64,000 nucleotides of DNA from Clostridium intestinale DSM 6191 (GTDB taxonomy: Bacteria; Bacillota; Clostridia; Clostridiales; Clostridiaceae): assembly GCF_900130055.1 (NCBI RefSeq), contig NZ_FQXU01000016.1:1-64000 (forward strand), read 5' to 3'. Each line of letters starts with the position of its first letter. Positions within the stretch are counted from its first letter, which is position 1. Made by a program: the position numbers and the translations under genes. The notes under the pieces are model-generated. The model was given only the letters and a program-made list of their open reading frames with translations. It did not search any database and was not told the DNA's origin. Below, piece after piece: positions 43,923-53,049 of the stretch.

Positions 43923-45197
43923 TTATTTTGCTTGCTCTTCTTTTAATGCTTGTCTATCTGCGTATTTGAAGAATGGATAGTATATTATTGCAGTTGCAAT
44001 TATAGCAGCAGTTATACAAATAGCTGCTAACATACCTGTTTGCAATAAATGTACTATAGGCGCAGGCATTGTCCAAGGTAACTTAACAGTAGGATTAAAT
44101 TTATTGTAGAACCCAAGATTAACAAATAATAATCCAAGGCCTCCAGTTACTATAGGAGAAAGTGTCATTGGTAACATAAATACAGGATTATATATTATAG
44201 GAGCTCCAAATATAATAGGCTCATTTATGTTAAATATATTAGGTATTATTGCAAGTTTTCCTAAGGTTTTAAAACGTTCCGATTTTGCAAATAGTACCAT
44301 ATCAAAGGCTAATCCTAATGTACCACCTGTACCTCCAACCATTATATAAACATATGTTACTTGGAATGCTAAGTAAGGTAATATAGTTCCTGCTTGGAAG
44401 GCATTAACATTACTTGTGATTGCGGTCATAAATACTGGCATAAGTACACTTGTTAATGAACTTGGATGTATACCGAAACACCATAATAAGCTACATAGTG
44501 CATAAATAATTATTATAGAAACTGGTGATGTCCCCATTGCCATTATTGGCTTAGCAATAGTAGAATTGATAAAATCAAACACATTTCCATATTCAGTATA
44601 GCCAAAAACTATTCTAACTGCTAATACGACTACAAAAATAATCATTGCTATAAAGGTTGGACTTAAAGATTTTGATACCATTTCTGGTACACTTTCTGGT
44701 AATTTTATATTTAAGCCTTTTCTATTTAGATAGATATAAATTTGGGATATTAGTATAGCGCAAAGCATTGAAACAAATACTCCTGATCCGCCTAAATAGG
44801 ACTTTTGTAAAACATTTATTGATGTTCCTTCTGCAACTTTATATACTTGAGGCATTAATATGATAAAAGAACCTAGTGATAGTACTCCTGCTGTAACACC
44901 ATCTTCTTTTTTTAATGTTGCATAATTATATGCAATTATGAATGCTAAAAATAATGCAATAATATCTGTTGTTCCGCCTATTACTGCAGTCATATGAGTT
45001 TTTATACCACTTGAAGCTAACCAATTAGTCCATGCAGTCACTGGGAAGTTAGCTGCTATAGCAACTAAGCTAGTACCAAGGGTAAGTGGCATTGTATACA
45101 TCATACCAGCAGTAAGGGATTTAATTACCTTATTTGAACTTATCTTCCCCATTAATGGGGTAATATTTTTTTCAACTGAATTAGCGAAATTTGACAT
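43923..45197 (-). CDS. PTS lactose/cellobiose-family EIIC permease
   Basis: 424 residues, about ten membrane helices. Conserved elements are LTAGMMYTMPLTLGTSL, LLWCFGIHPSSL, GGTGGTLGLAFDM, FNINEPIIFGAPIIYNP and LPWTMPAPI. It is more distant from the two EIICs at the left end, so it serves a different substrate or came by another route. It follows the LevR-type regulator gene by 35 bp on the same strand and is probably co-transcribed with it. Confidence 0.94.
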   Translation of the reverse strand: MSNFANSVEKNITPLMGKISSNKVIKSLTAGMMYTMPLTLGTSLVAIAANFPVTAWTNWLASSGIKTHMTAVIGGTTDIIALFLAFIIAYNYATLKKEDGVTAGVLSLGSFIILMPQVYKVAEGTSINVLQKSYLGGSGVFVSMLCAILISQIYIYLNRKGLNIKLPESVPEMVSKSLSPTFIAMIIFVVVLAVRIVFGYTEYGNVFDFINSTIAKPIMAMGTSPVSIIIIYALCSLLWCFGIHPSSLTSVLMPVFMTAITSNVNAFQAGTILPYLAFQVTYVYIMVGGTGGTLGLAFDMVLFAKSERFKTLGKLAIIPNIFNINEPIIFGAPIIYNPVFMLPMTLSPIVTGGLGLLFVNLGFYNKFNPTVKLPWTMPAPIVHLLQTGMLAAICITAAIIATAIIYYPFFKYADRQALKEEQAK

Positions 45198-45232
45198 TTA
45201 AAAATTCCTCCTATTTTGCCTTTCATTTTTAC

Positions 45233-47923
45233 TTATCTTCTAAAGGATTTGTTTATTATTGAAATCATATTTGCAATTTCATTGTTATCAAATACAACTT
45301 GAAATTCTGATTCCAATATCTCAAAGCTTTTCTTAAAAGCTTTATAGAGTATTATATTTTCACTAATTATTTCATCTGCATATATATTTATTGGAATATC
45401 ACTATGCTTTTTAATATGCTCAATGCAACATGCAACATGAATCATTAGTGAAACCTGTTGATCTTTAGTTAAAATACAATTGCTAGCTTTAATAAAATTA
45501 TTAATTGCTATTGGAAGATACCTTCTCAGAATTTCCATATTGACCATTTCTAGCTCTTCACTTAAGTGATTGAAGATAACGTTTAAATCATCATTTAAAG
45601 TTTCACTATCTGTTGTTATATTGGAATTCAATTGTAAAGTAACCTTAAGCTCTTTTGCCTTATTTTGAAAAATATCTGTAATTGGTATATATTTTATTCC
45701 AAAAAGTCTTGGATCGTAGCTCCCAACTACACAAAGAATATTGTGTTTTTCTTTAATTTTATTTACTTCCTCAATTAAAAATTTCTCATTAGATATTGCT
45801 AATGGAATAATCTCTACATCTTTAAGTTCAACATGTTTTTCAATAAACTTCTTGGTTTGTATTGCTGCACCCTCTCCACTCATGCAAAGAGTTAGTATTA
45901 TATCAGTACTATTAACTTTGTAATAAGTATTTTTCTGTACATACATCATATTCTCATAAGTTTCTATCATATCTTCATAAATTTCATTAAGATTTAAGTC
46001 AAGCATAACTTTTCTACTACAATCTAAAGCTAATAAAGTTAATGGGAGCTGCATGCTTTTAATCTCGATTCCAGTTTCGGTTGAAATCATATCAAACATA
46101 GCTTTAAAGGATCCCATATCATATATGACAAAAATACCTTTTCCTTTATGAATTTTTAAAATAAGCATTTTTAATTCTTCATAAGCAACAGTAGTACTTG
46201 TATCTAAAGGCATATCATAAGCATATGCTGGATACCCACTCATGAAGTTTACAACATCAACAATAGAATGCGCAGCTGAGTTTCCATGAAGAGCTATTAA
46301 TAATACAGGATGCTTTTTATCTTCATCAACTAGGTTTTCTTTTGCAAGAAACATAGTAATAAATATTACCTCATCTATTGGCAAGGATATTTTAAACTCT
46401 TTTTCTATGAGACTAACAAATTTAACACAGTAAGCGTATTCATCTTGATTATATTTAATAATCTCCATAATTTGTTCGTTGCTTAATCTTTGTGATTTGT
46501 TTTGTCTACTTAGTGTAGAATTAAGATGTAAGCATAAACCGTAAAACACTGAAACGGGATATACTCTATTAAATTTAATTGTTGCTTCCTCTAAAAAATT
46601 ACTTACCAAATTAATAATTTTACTGTTCACTATTTGAGCTAATTGAGCTTTATCAATTATTTGTTCACTCAATCGTCTACTGTACTGTTTAAACTCATTT
46701 TCTATATTAATACTTAAAATAGTATTAATATCATGTTTTTCAATACCCCTAGCACTTAGCTCATTAAATTTTGCATCAATCCAGTCATACATAGTTTGTT
46801 TTTTAGAGTTTTTATCTTGATTTATTGCTATAATAGTAGCTTGTTCTTTAGAAAAAGCATAATTATAATTCTCAGATATTAGTTCCTTAACTTCCAATCT
46901 GTGATTTTTTAAGTTTAAATAACCTGTTCTAATATAATATTCAAAGTCTGACATATGAACTAAAATATCATTATTATCAGTATGAAACTCCCTTACATAT
47001 GCATTGGCACAGCCTAATTGAATATCTTTCTTTAATTGCTTTATGTTTCTTTCACAATGATATAATAATAACCCAATCATAACTTCTGGGTTTATCTGTA
47101 TAGTTTTATTGCTCTTTTCAGCTTCTATAGTAAAGAAATGTTTTACTAAATCGAATCTCTCTTTTAATGTCCTTTGATTTAATGATGGTAGCTCAATTTT
47201 TATAGAAATATATTTTGAATAATTTTTTATAAAGCTTTTATTTGACTTATCATTCATGGAACAGATTATAATTCCATTAAAATTTCTTTTAACTCCATTT
47301 ATTTCTATTGAGTTATTTTCAATTAATTGTATTAAATAATTTCTTGCATCTACTGGAAGTAGTTCTATGTTATCAATGAAGAGAACTCCTCCTTGAGCTT
47401 TAGCTAATACAGAATTGTTATCATCACCAAACAGGTCATTAACTATAAGAGCTGAATTTTCACTGTAATTATCACAATTAAATTTTACAAATGATGCAGT
47501 TTCTTTAATTATCTTGTTTTCCTTTGCAAAATCATACATGATATTAGCAAAGAAGCTTTTACCAGACCCTTCTGGACCTAAAATTAATGAATGCAAACTT
47601 TGTTGAGGATATAAAATTGCAGCTTTGGCCAATTGAACCGCATTTTTTAAACTTCCATCACAACCTATTAGCTTATTAAAACAAGATTGTTCTCCGCTTA
47701 TGGTTAATACATCTTGTTTGAGTTTGTATAAAACTGGTCGACCATTTATTTTTTCTATACTTCCTTCTTTAACTAAGCTATTTAAGATACTGCTTATGTT
47801 TGTTCTTTGCATTCCTAATCTATTTGACAAGTATTGTGTAGTAACTCCTTTATTATCTTCTGTTGGTACGGAGCTTGTACATTTTTTTATAAAATCATAA
47901 ACTAATTCTTTATTAGATTTCAT
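45233..47923 (-). CDS. LevR-type PRD regulator with a degenerate sigma-54 AAA domain
   Basis: 896 residues. Order: winged helix (about 1-68), AAA+ domain (about 84-320), PRD1 (His466), EIIA-Man-like domain (from about 538; His546/His552), EIIB-Gat-like segment with Cys680 (LTLCMSGEGAA), and PRD2 (His829). Walker A is intact (GPEGSGKS, 116-123). Walker B ends FIDN (184-185) instead of DE. Where GAFTGA is expected the protein reads DLFGDDNNSVLAKAQGG, so the sigma-54-contact loop is missing. PTS phosphorylation of PRD/EII domains would control activity. The operon has a sigma-A-like promoter (47969-47997), which agrees with loss of sigma-54 dependence. Confidence 0.9.
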   Translation of the reverse strand: MKSNKELVYDFIKKCTSSVPTEDNKGVTTQYLSNRLGMQRTNISSILNSLVKEGSIEKINGRPVLYKLKQDVLTISGEQSCFNKLIGCDGSLKNAVQLAKAAILYPQQSLHSLILGPEGSGKSFFANIMYDFAKENKIIKETASFVKFNCDNYSENSALIVNDLFGDDNNSVLAKAQGGVLFIDNIELLPVDARNYLIQLIENNSIEINGVKRNFNGIIICSMNDKSNKSFIKNYSKYISIKIELPSLNQRTLKERFDLVKHFFTIEAEKSNKTIQINPEVMIGLLLYHCERNIKQLKKDIQLGCANAYVREFHTDNNDILVHMSDFEYYIRTGYLNLKNHRLEVKELISENYNYAFSKEQATIIAINQDKNSKKQTMYDWIDAKFNELSARGIEKHDINTILSINIENEFKQYSRRLSEQIIDKAQLAQIVNSKIINLVSNFLEEATIKFNRVYPVSVFYGLCLHLNSTLSRQNKSQRLSNEQIMEIIKYNQDEYAYCVKFVSLIEKEFKISLPIDEVIFITMFLAKENLVDEDKKHPVLLIALHGNSAAHSIVDVVNFMSGYPAYAYDMPLDTSTTVAYEELKMLILKIHKGKGIFVIYDMGSFKAMFDMISTETGIEIKSMQLPLTLLALDCSRKVMLDLNLNEIYEDMIETYENMMYVQKNTYYKVNSTDIILTLCMSGEGAAIQTKKFIEKHVELKDVEIIPLAISNEKFLIEEVNKIKEKHNILCVVGSYDPRLFGIKYIPITDIFQNKAKELKVTLQLNSNITTDSETLNDDLNVIFNHLSEELEMVNMEILRRYLPIAINNFIKASNCILTKDQQVSLMIHVACCIEHIKKHSDIPINIYADEIISENIILYKAFKKSFEILESEFQVVFDNNEIANMISIINKSFRR

Positions 47924-47968
47924 TAAAACACCCCCCTAAAGAAGTTATACACTACATACTGTGATTTA

Positions 47969-47997
47969 ACAATAAAATATTTTATTTGTTTTGTCAA
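47969..47997 (-). promoter_or_regulatory. Sigma-A-like promoter of the LevR-PTS-GH1 operon
   Basis: TTGACA, a 17-bp spacer and TATTGT on the minus strand, with a GTGTATAA motif at the expected start region. Confidence 0.7.
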
Positions 47998-48269
47998 TAT
48001 ACCTGTAAACCTAGTATTTATGCACTCTCATGGTGTTTTTATACTCTGTCGCAAAGAGTATAATGAATTATGTCTCTATACACTTATACACTAAATTTAC
48101 TGTCTAAAATATTCTTATGTTTTTCTTTGTGTATAAATATATATCAAAATATTTAGACACAAGTTAAGACAAATGTTATACACAAAAAAAATTAATTTTA
48201 TTTCATATTTACATATAAAGTCTAGTTCAACAGTTGATATTCTCTTTGCATAATCTATCTAAAATTAAG

Positions 48270-48310
48270 AGGTTCAAAGAAACTTATTAAGTAAGTTTCT
48301 TTGAACCTCC
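48270..48310 (-). terminator. Terminator of the GntR gene
   Basis: A perfect inverted repeat AGGTTCAAAGAAACTTA / TAAGTTTCTTTGAACCT of 17 bp per arm, followed by TCTTAATTTT on the minus strand. Confidence 0.85.
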
Positions 48311-48316
48311 TGTATT

Positions 48317-49042
48317 CTATTCTTTTTTAGATATTATTCTAAATGTACTTTTATAAGCATCTGATTTAGAAGTTGCATATTGAATGATATTCCCATCTTT
48401 ATCGTAGGTTGTAATACGGGTAATAGATATAGGATCATTCTCTTTTAGATTAAGATATGTAGCTTCTTGAATATCAGCTTTTCTTATCTCTATATTTTTT
48501 TCCTCTTTATATGGAGTTACATTATGCTCCTCAAGTGTTCTAAAAAGATTATGTTCTGTAAAATCAATATCAATTAATTTAGGACATATTTTTAATGGAA
48601 TATAATCATCTGCTAGAGAATACAAATCATCATTAACATACCTAACTCTCTTTAAGTGAAATACCAAATCAGTTTCTAAAATATTTAGATAAGATGCTAC
48701 ATTGGATTTTGGGAATTCAACAGCTTGTTTAAGTACACGATTTTTAGTAAATTTCCCTGCTGAGCTTAAAATACTAGATAATCCAAGTCCATTATTATTA
48801 GAATCTGAATAATCTATTGGAACTTTATTTCCTATGTAAAAGGTTCCTTTTCCTTGAATTCTTACAATTATATTTTCATCCTCTAATTTTTCTAATGCTT
48901 TTCTAATGGTTGGTCTACTTACATTAAACATATTAGATAAATCGCGTTCACCTGGTAATGGTGAATAATATTCGAATTTAGAAAAATAGGCTATCATTTC
49001 ATCCTGAATCTCCAAATGTAATGGAGTACCTGTTCTCTTCAT
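48317..49042 (-). CDS. GntR-family (HutC/UTRA) transcriptional regulator
   Basis: 241 residues. The N-terminal GntR winged helix (PLPGERDLSNMFNVSRPTIRKALEKLEDENIIVRIQGKGTFYI) is followed by a UTRA effector domain (about 85-240; SLADDYIPLKICPKLIDIDF, ITRITTYDKDGN). It lies divergent from the TIM-like/YjbQ/aldolase operon. Three TTTACC-N3-GGTAAA-type palindromes lie in the shared intergenic region, two of them on the operon promoter. It is the likely repressor of that operon and of itself, released by a phosphosugar. Confidence 0.93.
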   Translation of the reverse strand: MKRTGTPLHLEIQDEMIAYFSKFEYYSPLPGERDLSNMFNVSRPTIRKALEKLEDENIIVRIQGKGTFYIGNKVPIDYSDSNNNGLGLSSILSSAGKFTKNRVLKQAVEFPKSNVASYLNILETDLVFHLKRVRYVNDDLYSLADDYIPLKICPKLIDIDFTEHNLFRTLEEHNVTPYKEEKNIEIRKADIQEATYLNLKENDPISITRITTYDKDGNIIQYATSKSDAYKSTFRIISKKE

Positions 49043-49147
49043 TCAAAATCAGCCCCTTTCTATTAATTAAAATCATCTATTTTAAAATTTATTTTCACTT
49101 AATAATAATATATTTAAGAAAAATCATCAAGTAAAAGACCCCTCTTG

Positions 49148-49272
49148 TTTACCAGTGGTAATAATTATACTCCACTTATCAATTTATCTCAAGTCCTAAA
49201 ATTTATAATATTTTCTATTTTAATATTGATGACCATTTTTACCTATGGTACAATTATTTTACCAGTGGTAAA
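49148..49272. promoter_or_regulatory. Three GntR-type operators and the operon promoter
   Basis: Palindromes TTTACCAGTGGTAAT (49148-49162), TTTACCTATGGTACA (49238-49252) and TTTACCAGTGGTAAA (49258-49272). The plus-strand promoter TTGATG, 17-bp spacer, TACAAT (49226-49254) is overlapped by the second site, and the third covers the start point. Confidence 0.85.
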
Positions 49273-49302
49273 GAAATAAATTAAAGGAGGGTCTATTAAT
49301 TT

Positions 49303-49989
49303 ATGAAAATAAGAACACCATTTTTAGTTGTAAATCCAAAATCCTATCTATATGGAAAACGATCTCTAGATTTAGCACTAGCTGCTGACAAAATAGCTAA
49401 AGAAACAGGTATAGAAATGTTCTTTACATGTCCATTTGCAGATATTCGTTACATTAGTGAAAATACTACTAACGTAATTGTAACTGCTCAGCATATGGAA
49501 TCTTTAAAACCAGGTCGTGGAATGGGACATGTTTTGCCAGAATCTTTAAAAGAAGCTGGTGCAAAAGCAGTTTTTTTAAACCACGCTGAAAATCCAATGA
49601 CTGTAGCAGAATTATCAAAGACAATTGAAAGGGCACGTGAACTTGATATAAAAACTATAGTCTGTGCTGACTCTGTTTCTGAAGCCGTTGCGCTTTCTAA
49701 ATTTAATCCAGACATAATCTTAGCTGAACCTACAGAATTAATAGGAACAGGTAAAACAGCAGATAACAGTTATGTAATAGAAACTACAGAAAAGATTAGA
49801 GAAATGAGTCCTAATACTTTAGTTATGATAGCTTCAGGGGTTACTACTGCTGAGGATGTTTATAACGTTATTAAGCTTGGTGCTGATGGTACTGGAGGAA
49901 CAAATGGTATTTTAGGTGCTCCAGATCCTAAAAAGCGTATAGAAGAATGGGCTGAAGCAATGGTTAGAGCAATCAAAGATAAGGAATAA
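49303..49989 (+). CDS. Triosephosphate-isomerase-like protein (short, archaeal-type)
   Basis: 228 residues, a TIM-barrel protein like the short archaeal TIMs rather than the 250-residue bacterial enzyme. Likely catalytic residues are Lys13 (VVNPKSYLYG), His in FLNHAENP and Glu in ILAEPTELIGTG; the phosphate loop is GADGTGGTNGIL. It is probably a ketose/aldose-phosphate isomerase, possibly not for triose phosphate, as with erythrulose-phosphate isomerases in other systems. First gene of a three-gene operon with yjbQ and a class II aldolase, under GntR-type operators. Confidence 0.85.
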   Translation: MKIRTPFLVVNPKSYLYGKRSLDLALAADKIAKETGIEMFFTCPFADIRYISENTTNVIVTAQHMESLKPGRGMGHVLPESLKEAGAKAVFLNHAENPMTVAELSKTIERARELDIKTIVCADSVSEAVALSKFNPDIILAEPTELIGTGKTADNSYVIETTEKIREMSPNTLVMIASGVTTAEDVYNVIKLGADGTGGTNGILGAPDPKKRIEEWAEAMVRAIKDKE

Positions 49990-50004
49990 ATAGGGGGTTA
50001 TAAT

Positions 50005-50526
50005 ATGAGCATTTATAAAGAACAAATAAGTTTAACATCTCACGGAGAAACACCAAGTTTTTTTGATATTACTCCACAAGTAAGGGAAGCAATAAAGAAA
50101 AGTAACATACAAAATGGTATCTGTGTTGTAATTTCTCCCCACACTACCTGTTCAGTATTTTTTGAAGAATTTGTTCATGATTACACTGAAAATGGGGATG
50201 AATTTCTTCAAGTAGACTTAAATGATGTACTAAAAAAAATAATTCCAGATAATGTTGCACTTGGGCAATACAATTATCCTGGGGAAGAGCATTATAAAGC
50301 TGTTGAATCTTGGCCAGATGCCTCAAGTTATCTACCAAACGGAGATCGTTCTGCACTATTTAACTGCGATGCACATTTAAAGGCAACTCTACTTGGTTCT
50401 AGTGAAACTTTTGAAGTTGATAATGGAGCCCTAGGAGTTGGAACTACAGGTTACGTTTATTTCGTAGACTTTGACCGTACAAGATCTCGTACTCGTAAAT
50501 GTAAAATTATAATAATAGGTGAATAA
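50005..50526 (+). CDS. YjbQ family protein (UPF0047)
   Basis: 173 residues, longer than the common 130-140. Family motifs are VVISPHTTCSVFFEEF and LGVGTTGYVYFVDFDRTRSRTRKC. Some members show weak thiamine-phosphate synthase activity, but the physiological role is unsettled. It lies 15 bp after the TIM-like gene and 24 bp before the aldolase gene, so it is co-expressed with a sugar-phosphate route. The His/Thr/Cys pocket suggests a small-molecule phosphate-transfer or binding enzyme. Confidence 0.88.
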   Translation: MSIYKEQISLTSHGETPSFFDITPQVREAIKKSNIQNGICVVISPHTTCSVFFEEFVHDYTENGDEFLQVDLNDVLKKIIPDNVALGQYNYPGEEHYKAVESWPDASSYLPNGDRSALFNCDAHLKATLLGSSETFEVDNGALGVGTTGYVYFVDFDRTRSRTRKCKIIIIGE

Positions 50527-50550
50527 TTGATTTAATATGGAGGGAGAAAA

Positions 50551-51399
50551 ATGTTAGTTAATTCAAAAGAAGTATTATTAGATGCTAAAAAAAATAACTA
50601 TGGCGTTCCAGCACCTGATTTTTTAGATTTAGATTCTGCTAGAACCTTTGTTGAAGTTGCTGAAGAATACAATAGACCTATTATTCTATCCTTTGCTCAA
50701 GCACATCGTAATATAATTTCTCTAGAAGAAGCGGCTATTGTAGGAAAATTTATGGCTGAAAGCGTTAATGTTCCAATAGTTTTACATCTTGATCACGGTG
50801 AAGATATTGAATACATTAAAAGTGCAATCGATTTAGGTTTTACCTCTGTGATGATAGATGCATCTATGGATAGTTTCGAGGAAAATGTGCGTAAAACAAA
50901 AGAAGTTGTTGAACTTGCACATCCCAAAGGAATAACTGTTGAAGCTGAAATTGGACATGTTGGTCAAGGTGAAATCGTTGGACAAGGTGAAGGACAAAGC
51001 GGAACCTCATCCATATATACAACTGTTGAAGAAGCAGTGGCTTTTGTGAAGCAAACTGGTGTAGATTCTTTAGCTGTTTCTATAGGAACATCCCATGGAA
51101 TATATAAAGGTAACAAGAATCCTGAAATAAATTTTGAAAGACTAAAGGAATTAGCAAAGGCTATAGAAATTCCATTAGTTCTGCATGGTGGCTCAGGAAC
51201 AGGTGATGATAATCTTCATAGATGTGCAATAGAAGGCATATCTAAAATCAATGTATTCACCGACTTTTTGGTAGGTGCAATGAAGGAGATTGACCAGGTG
51301 AAACCAGTAGACTTTATAGCACTAAAAAAAGCTTCAAATGAAGGAATGGCAAAGGTTCTTAGACATTATTTTAATGTATTTTCTAAAGATTATAAATAA
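50551..51399 (+). CDS. Class II ketose-bisphosphate aldolase
   Basis: 282 residues of the GatY/KbaY/FbaA class. Zn ligands are His in LHLDHGED, His in VSIGTSHGIYKG and His in LVLHGGSG, with VEAEIGHVGQGE in between. The C-terminal NVFTD phosphate-site motif is present. It splits a ketose-1,6- (or tagatose-/other ketose-) bisphosphate to DHAP plus an aldehyde phosphate. It is last in the TIM-like/YjbQ/aldolase operon and is followed by a strong terminator. No kinase or transporter is in this operon. Confidence 0.93.
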   Translation: MLVNSKEVLLDAKKNNYGVPAPDFLDLDSARTFVEVAEEYNRPIILSFAQAHRNIISLEEAAIVGKFMAESVNVPIVLHLDHGEDIEYIKSAIDLGFTSVMIDASMDSFEENVRKTKEVVELAHPKGITVEAEIGHVGQGEIVGQGEGQSGTSSIYTTVEEAVAFVKQTGVDSLAVSIGTSHGIYKGNKNPEINFERLKELAKAIEIPLVLHGGSGTGDDNLHRCAIEGISKINVFTDFLVGAMKEIDQVKPVDFIALKKASNEGMAKVLRHYFNVFSKDYK

Positions 51400-51412
51400 A
51401 CTATATATTTTC

Positions 51413-51455
51413 AATAAATCCAGTAGATGACTTTTATATCTACTGGATTTATTAA
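51413..51455 (+). terminator. Terminator of the aldolase operon
   Basis: AATAAATCCAGTAGAT pairs with ATCTACTGGATTTATT, then AATCTTTATTT. Confidence 0.85.
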
Positions 51456-51560
51456 TCTTTATTTGATGTATATTTTTACCATTTTAGATATTTTGTGACC
51501 TTTTTCTCCTTTCCTGCATATATTGTTTTTATATAGCACTAACGAAAGGAGGTGGTATAT

Positions 51561-51788
51561 ATGGCAATAGATAAGCAAAAAACTTCATCTCAACTTACTA
51601 TTGAAGTTGAAGGTGGAGCTAATGAAGTTGGTAAAACCGTCTATAAAAAGCTTAGATTTTCCGGCTTAAGTGCTGATTGTAGTGTTGATGATCTTTATGA
51701 ATTAGCTGAAGCTATAAAAGGTCTTTTAGCTAATGATACTAAAGATTTTCTATTAACCGATGTCTTTAAACTAGTTAAGGTTAATTAA
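51561..51788 (+). CDS. DUF1659-family small protein
   Basis: 75 residues from ATG at 51561 (SD AGGAGGTGGTATAT; an in-frame GTG lies inside the SD). The sequence KTVYKKLRFSGLSADCSVDDLYELAEAIKGLL is typical for DUF1659. Function unknown. The DUF1659 + DUF2922 pair is a common two-gene unit in Clostridia and Bacilli, and it is complete here. Confidence 0.88.
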   Translation: MAIDKQKTSSQLTIEVEGGANEVGKTVYKKLRFSGLSADCSVDDLYELAEAIKGLLANDTKDFLLTDVFKLVKVN

Positions 51789-51826
51789 TTCTATAAACAA
51801 AATTTAAGACGGAAGGAGGGTTTTCT

Positions 51827-52039
51827 GTGAGTAATGTCTTATCTATAAGCTTTATAACTTCTAACGGTTCAAAGGCTTCTTTGTCTATAGCCGATGTTAG
51901 AGAAAATGTAACTAAAGAAGAAATAGAACGCTTAATGAATTTAATAATTGAAAAAGGTTATTTTGAAACAAAAAACGGTTCTTTGATAGCAATAAATGCT
52001 GCCAAGATCATCAAGAAAGAAGAAAATAAAGTAATATAA
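51827..52039 (+). CDS. DUF2922-family small protein
   Basis: 70 residues with a GTG start after AAGGAGGGTTTTCT. The segment LSIADVRENVTKEEIERLMNLIIEKGYFETKNGSL is typical for DUF2922. It forms a two-gene unit with the DUF1659 gene 38 bp upstream. Function unknown. Confidence 0.88.
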   Translation: MSNVLSISFITSNGSKASLSIADVRENVTKEEIERLMNLIIEKGYFETKNGSLIAINAAKIIKKEENKVI

Positions 52040-52044
52040 AAATT

Positions 52045-52082
52045 CAGAGTTCAGCATTAATTTTGCTGAACTCTTATTATTT
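52045..52082. terminator. Terminator between DUF2922 and kdgK genes
   Basis: AGAGTTCAGCA pairs with TGCTGAACTCT, then TATTATTTG on the plus strand; it also serves the convergent kinase gene on the other strand. Confidence 0.85.
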
Positions 52083-52087
52083 GTTAT

Positions 52088-53035
52088 TTATCTATCTATC
52101 CCTTTTTTATTTCCCATAAACGCCATAAGCTGCTCATAATACGGATAACCTTCCATGTCACCTTTTACAAGTGTTGCCATAGCACCAACTGCATTGCCTT
52201 GTACCGCGCATTCTCTTAAACTTAGGTTTTTTAATACCCCTGATAGAAATCCTGCTGCAAAACCATCCCCTGCTCCAACTGTATCTTCTGTTGTTACTTG
52301 GAACCCTTGTATATATTCCTTCTCAGACTTAGTGGCTACATAACAGCCTTTTTCTCCAAGCTTAACTACTACTGTTTTGCAGCCCATTTCTAAAAACTTT
52401 TCTGAGATGTCTTTTTCATTATCTAATCCTAATAACATTTCTCCCTCTTCTATTCCAGGGAATATAATGTCTGCCATCTCTGCAATTTTTAGAAGTACAG
52501 GTCTTGCTTCTTCTAAAGTCCATAGTTTCAATCTAATATTAGGATCAAAGGAAATAGTTATTCCGTTCTCTTTTGCAATCTCTAATACCTTAAATACAGT
52601 TTCTCTACAGCTTTCAGATAATGCTGGTGTTATTCCTGTAATATGAATTATCTTAGTGTCTTTTATATATTCTACATCTAAATCTTCTATGGATAATCTA
52701 CTTGCAGCAGAGCCTGCTCTATAATAATAAACATTGGGATTGGTATTATTAACTCTCTCTTTAAAAAGTATTCCAGTACTTGCACCCTTATCAACTTTTA
52801 ATCTAGATACATCTACTCCTTCTCCACGAACCGTATTTCTAATGTATCTTCCAAACTCATCATCTCCAACTTTTGAAAACCATCCTGCTTCATGTCCTAA
52901 TCTTGCAAGTGCTATAGCAACATTAGAATCTGCTCCACCTATAGATTTACTAAAACCCTCTACAAATCTTAGTGGACCATTAGCTTGAGGATTAAAAAGT
53001 ACCATAGTTTCTCCAAAGGTTAATACTTCCTTCAT
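52088..53035 (-). CDS. kdgK: 2-keto-3-deoxygluconate kinase (PfkB family)
   Basis: 315 residues of the ribokinase/PfkB fold. The N-terminal GGADSNVAIALARLG and C-terminal DTVGAGDGFAAGFLSG (catalytic Asp) motifs are present. The YYRAGSAASRL region fits KDG kinases. It makes KDPG for the aldolase encoded 14 bp upstream (eda). It is the fourth step of the glucuronate route. The operon eda-kdgK runs divergent from the AraC gene at 53850. Confidence 0.93.
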   Translation of the reverse strand: MKEVLTFGETMVLFNPQANGPLRFVEGFSKSIGGADSNVAIALARLGHEAGWFSKVGDDEFGRYIRNTVRGEGVDVSRLKVDKGASTGILFKERVNNTNPNVYYYRAGSAASRLSIEDLDVEYIKDTKIIHITGITPALSESCRETVFKVLEIAKENGITISFDPNIRLKLWTLEEARPVLLKIAEMADIIFPGIEEGEMLLGLDNEKDISEKFLEMGCKTVVVKLGEKGCYVATKSEKEYIQGFQVTTEDTVGAGDGFAAGFLSGVLKNLSLRECAVQGNAVGAMATLVKGDMEGYPYYEQLMAFMGNKKGIDR

Positions 53036-53049
53036 TTTTATACCCCCAC

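Larger units (their letters stand above)
47924..48316. other. Gene-free region upstream of the LevR-type gene
   Basis: 393 bp, no gene. It holds the minus-strand sigma-A promoter (47969-47997). Several TTATACAC-type elements occur (47946, 48075-48092 twice, 48127 inverted, 48176) that could be operators for the winged-helix regulator. The perfect-stem terminator of the GntR gene is at 48270-48310. No sigma-54 promoter was found here. Confidence 0.55.
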
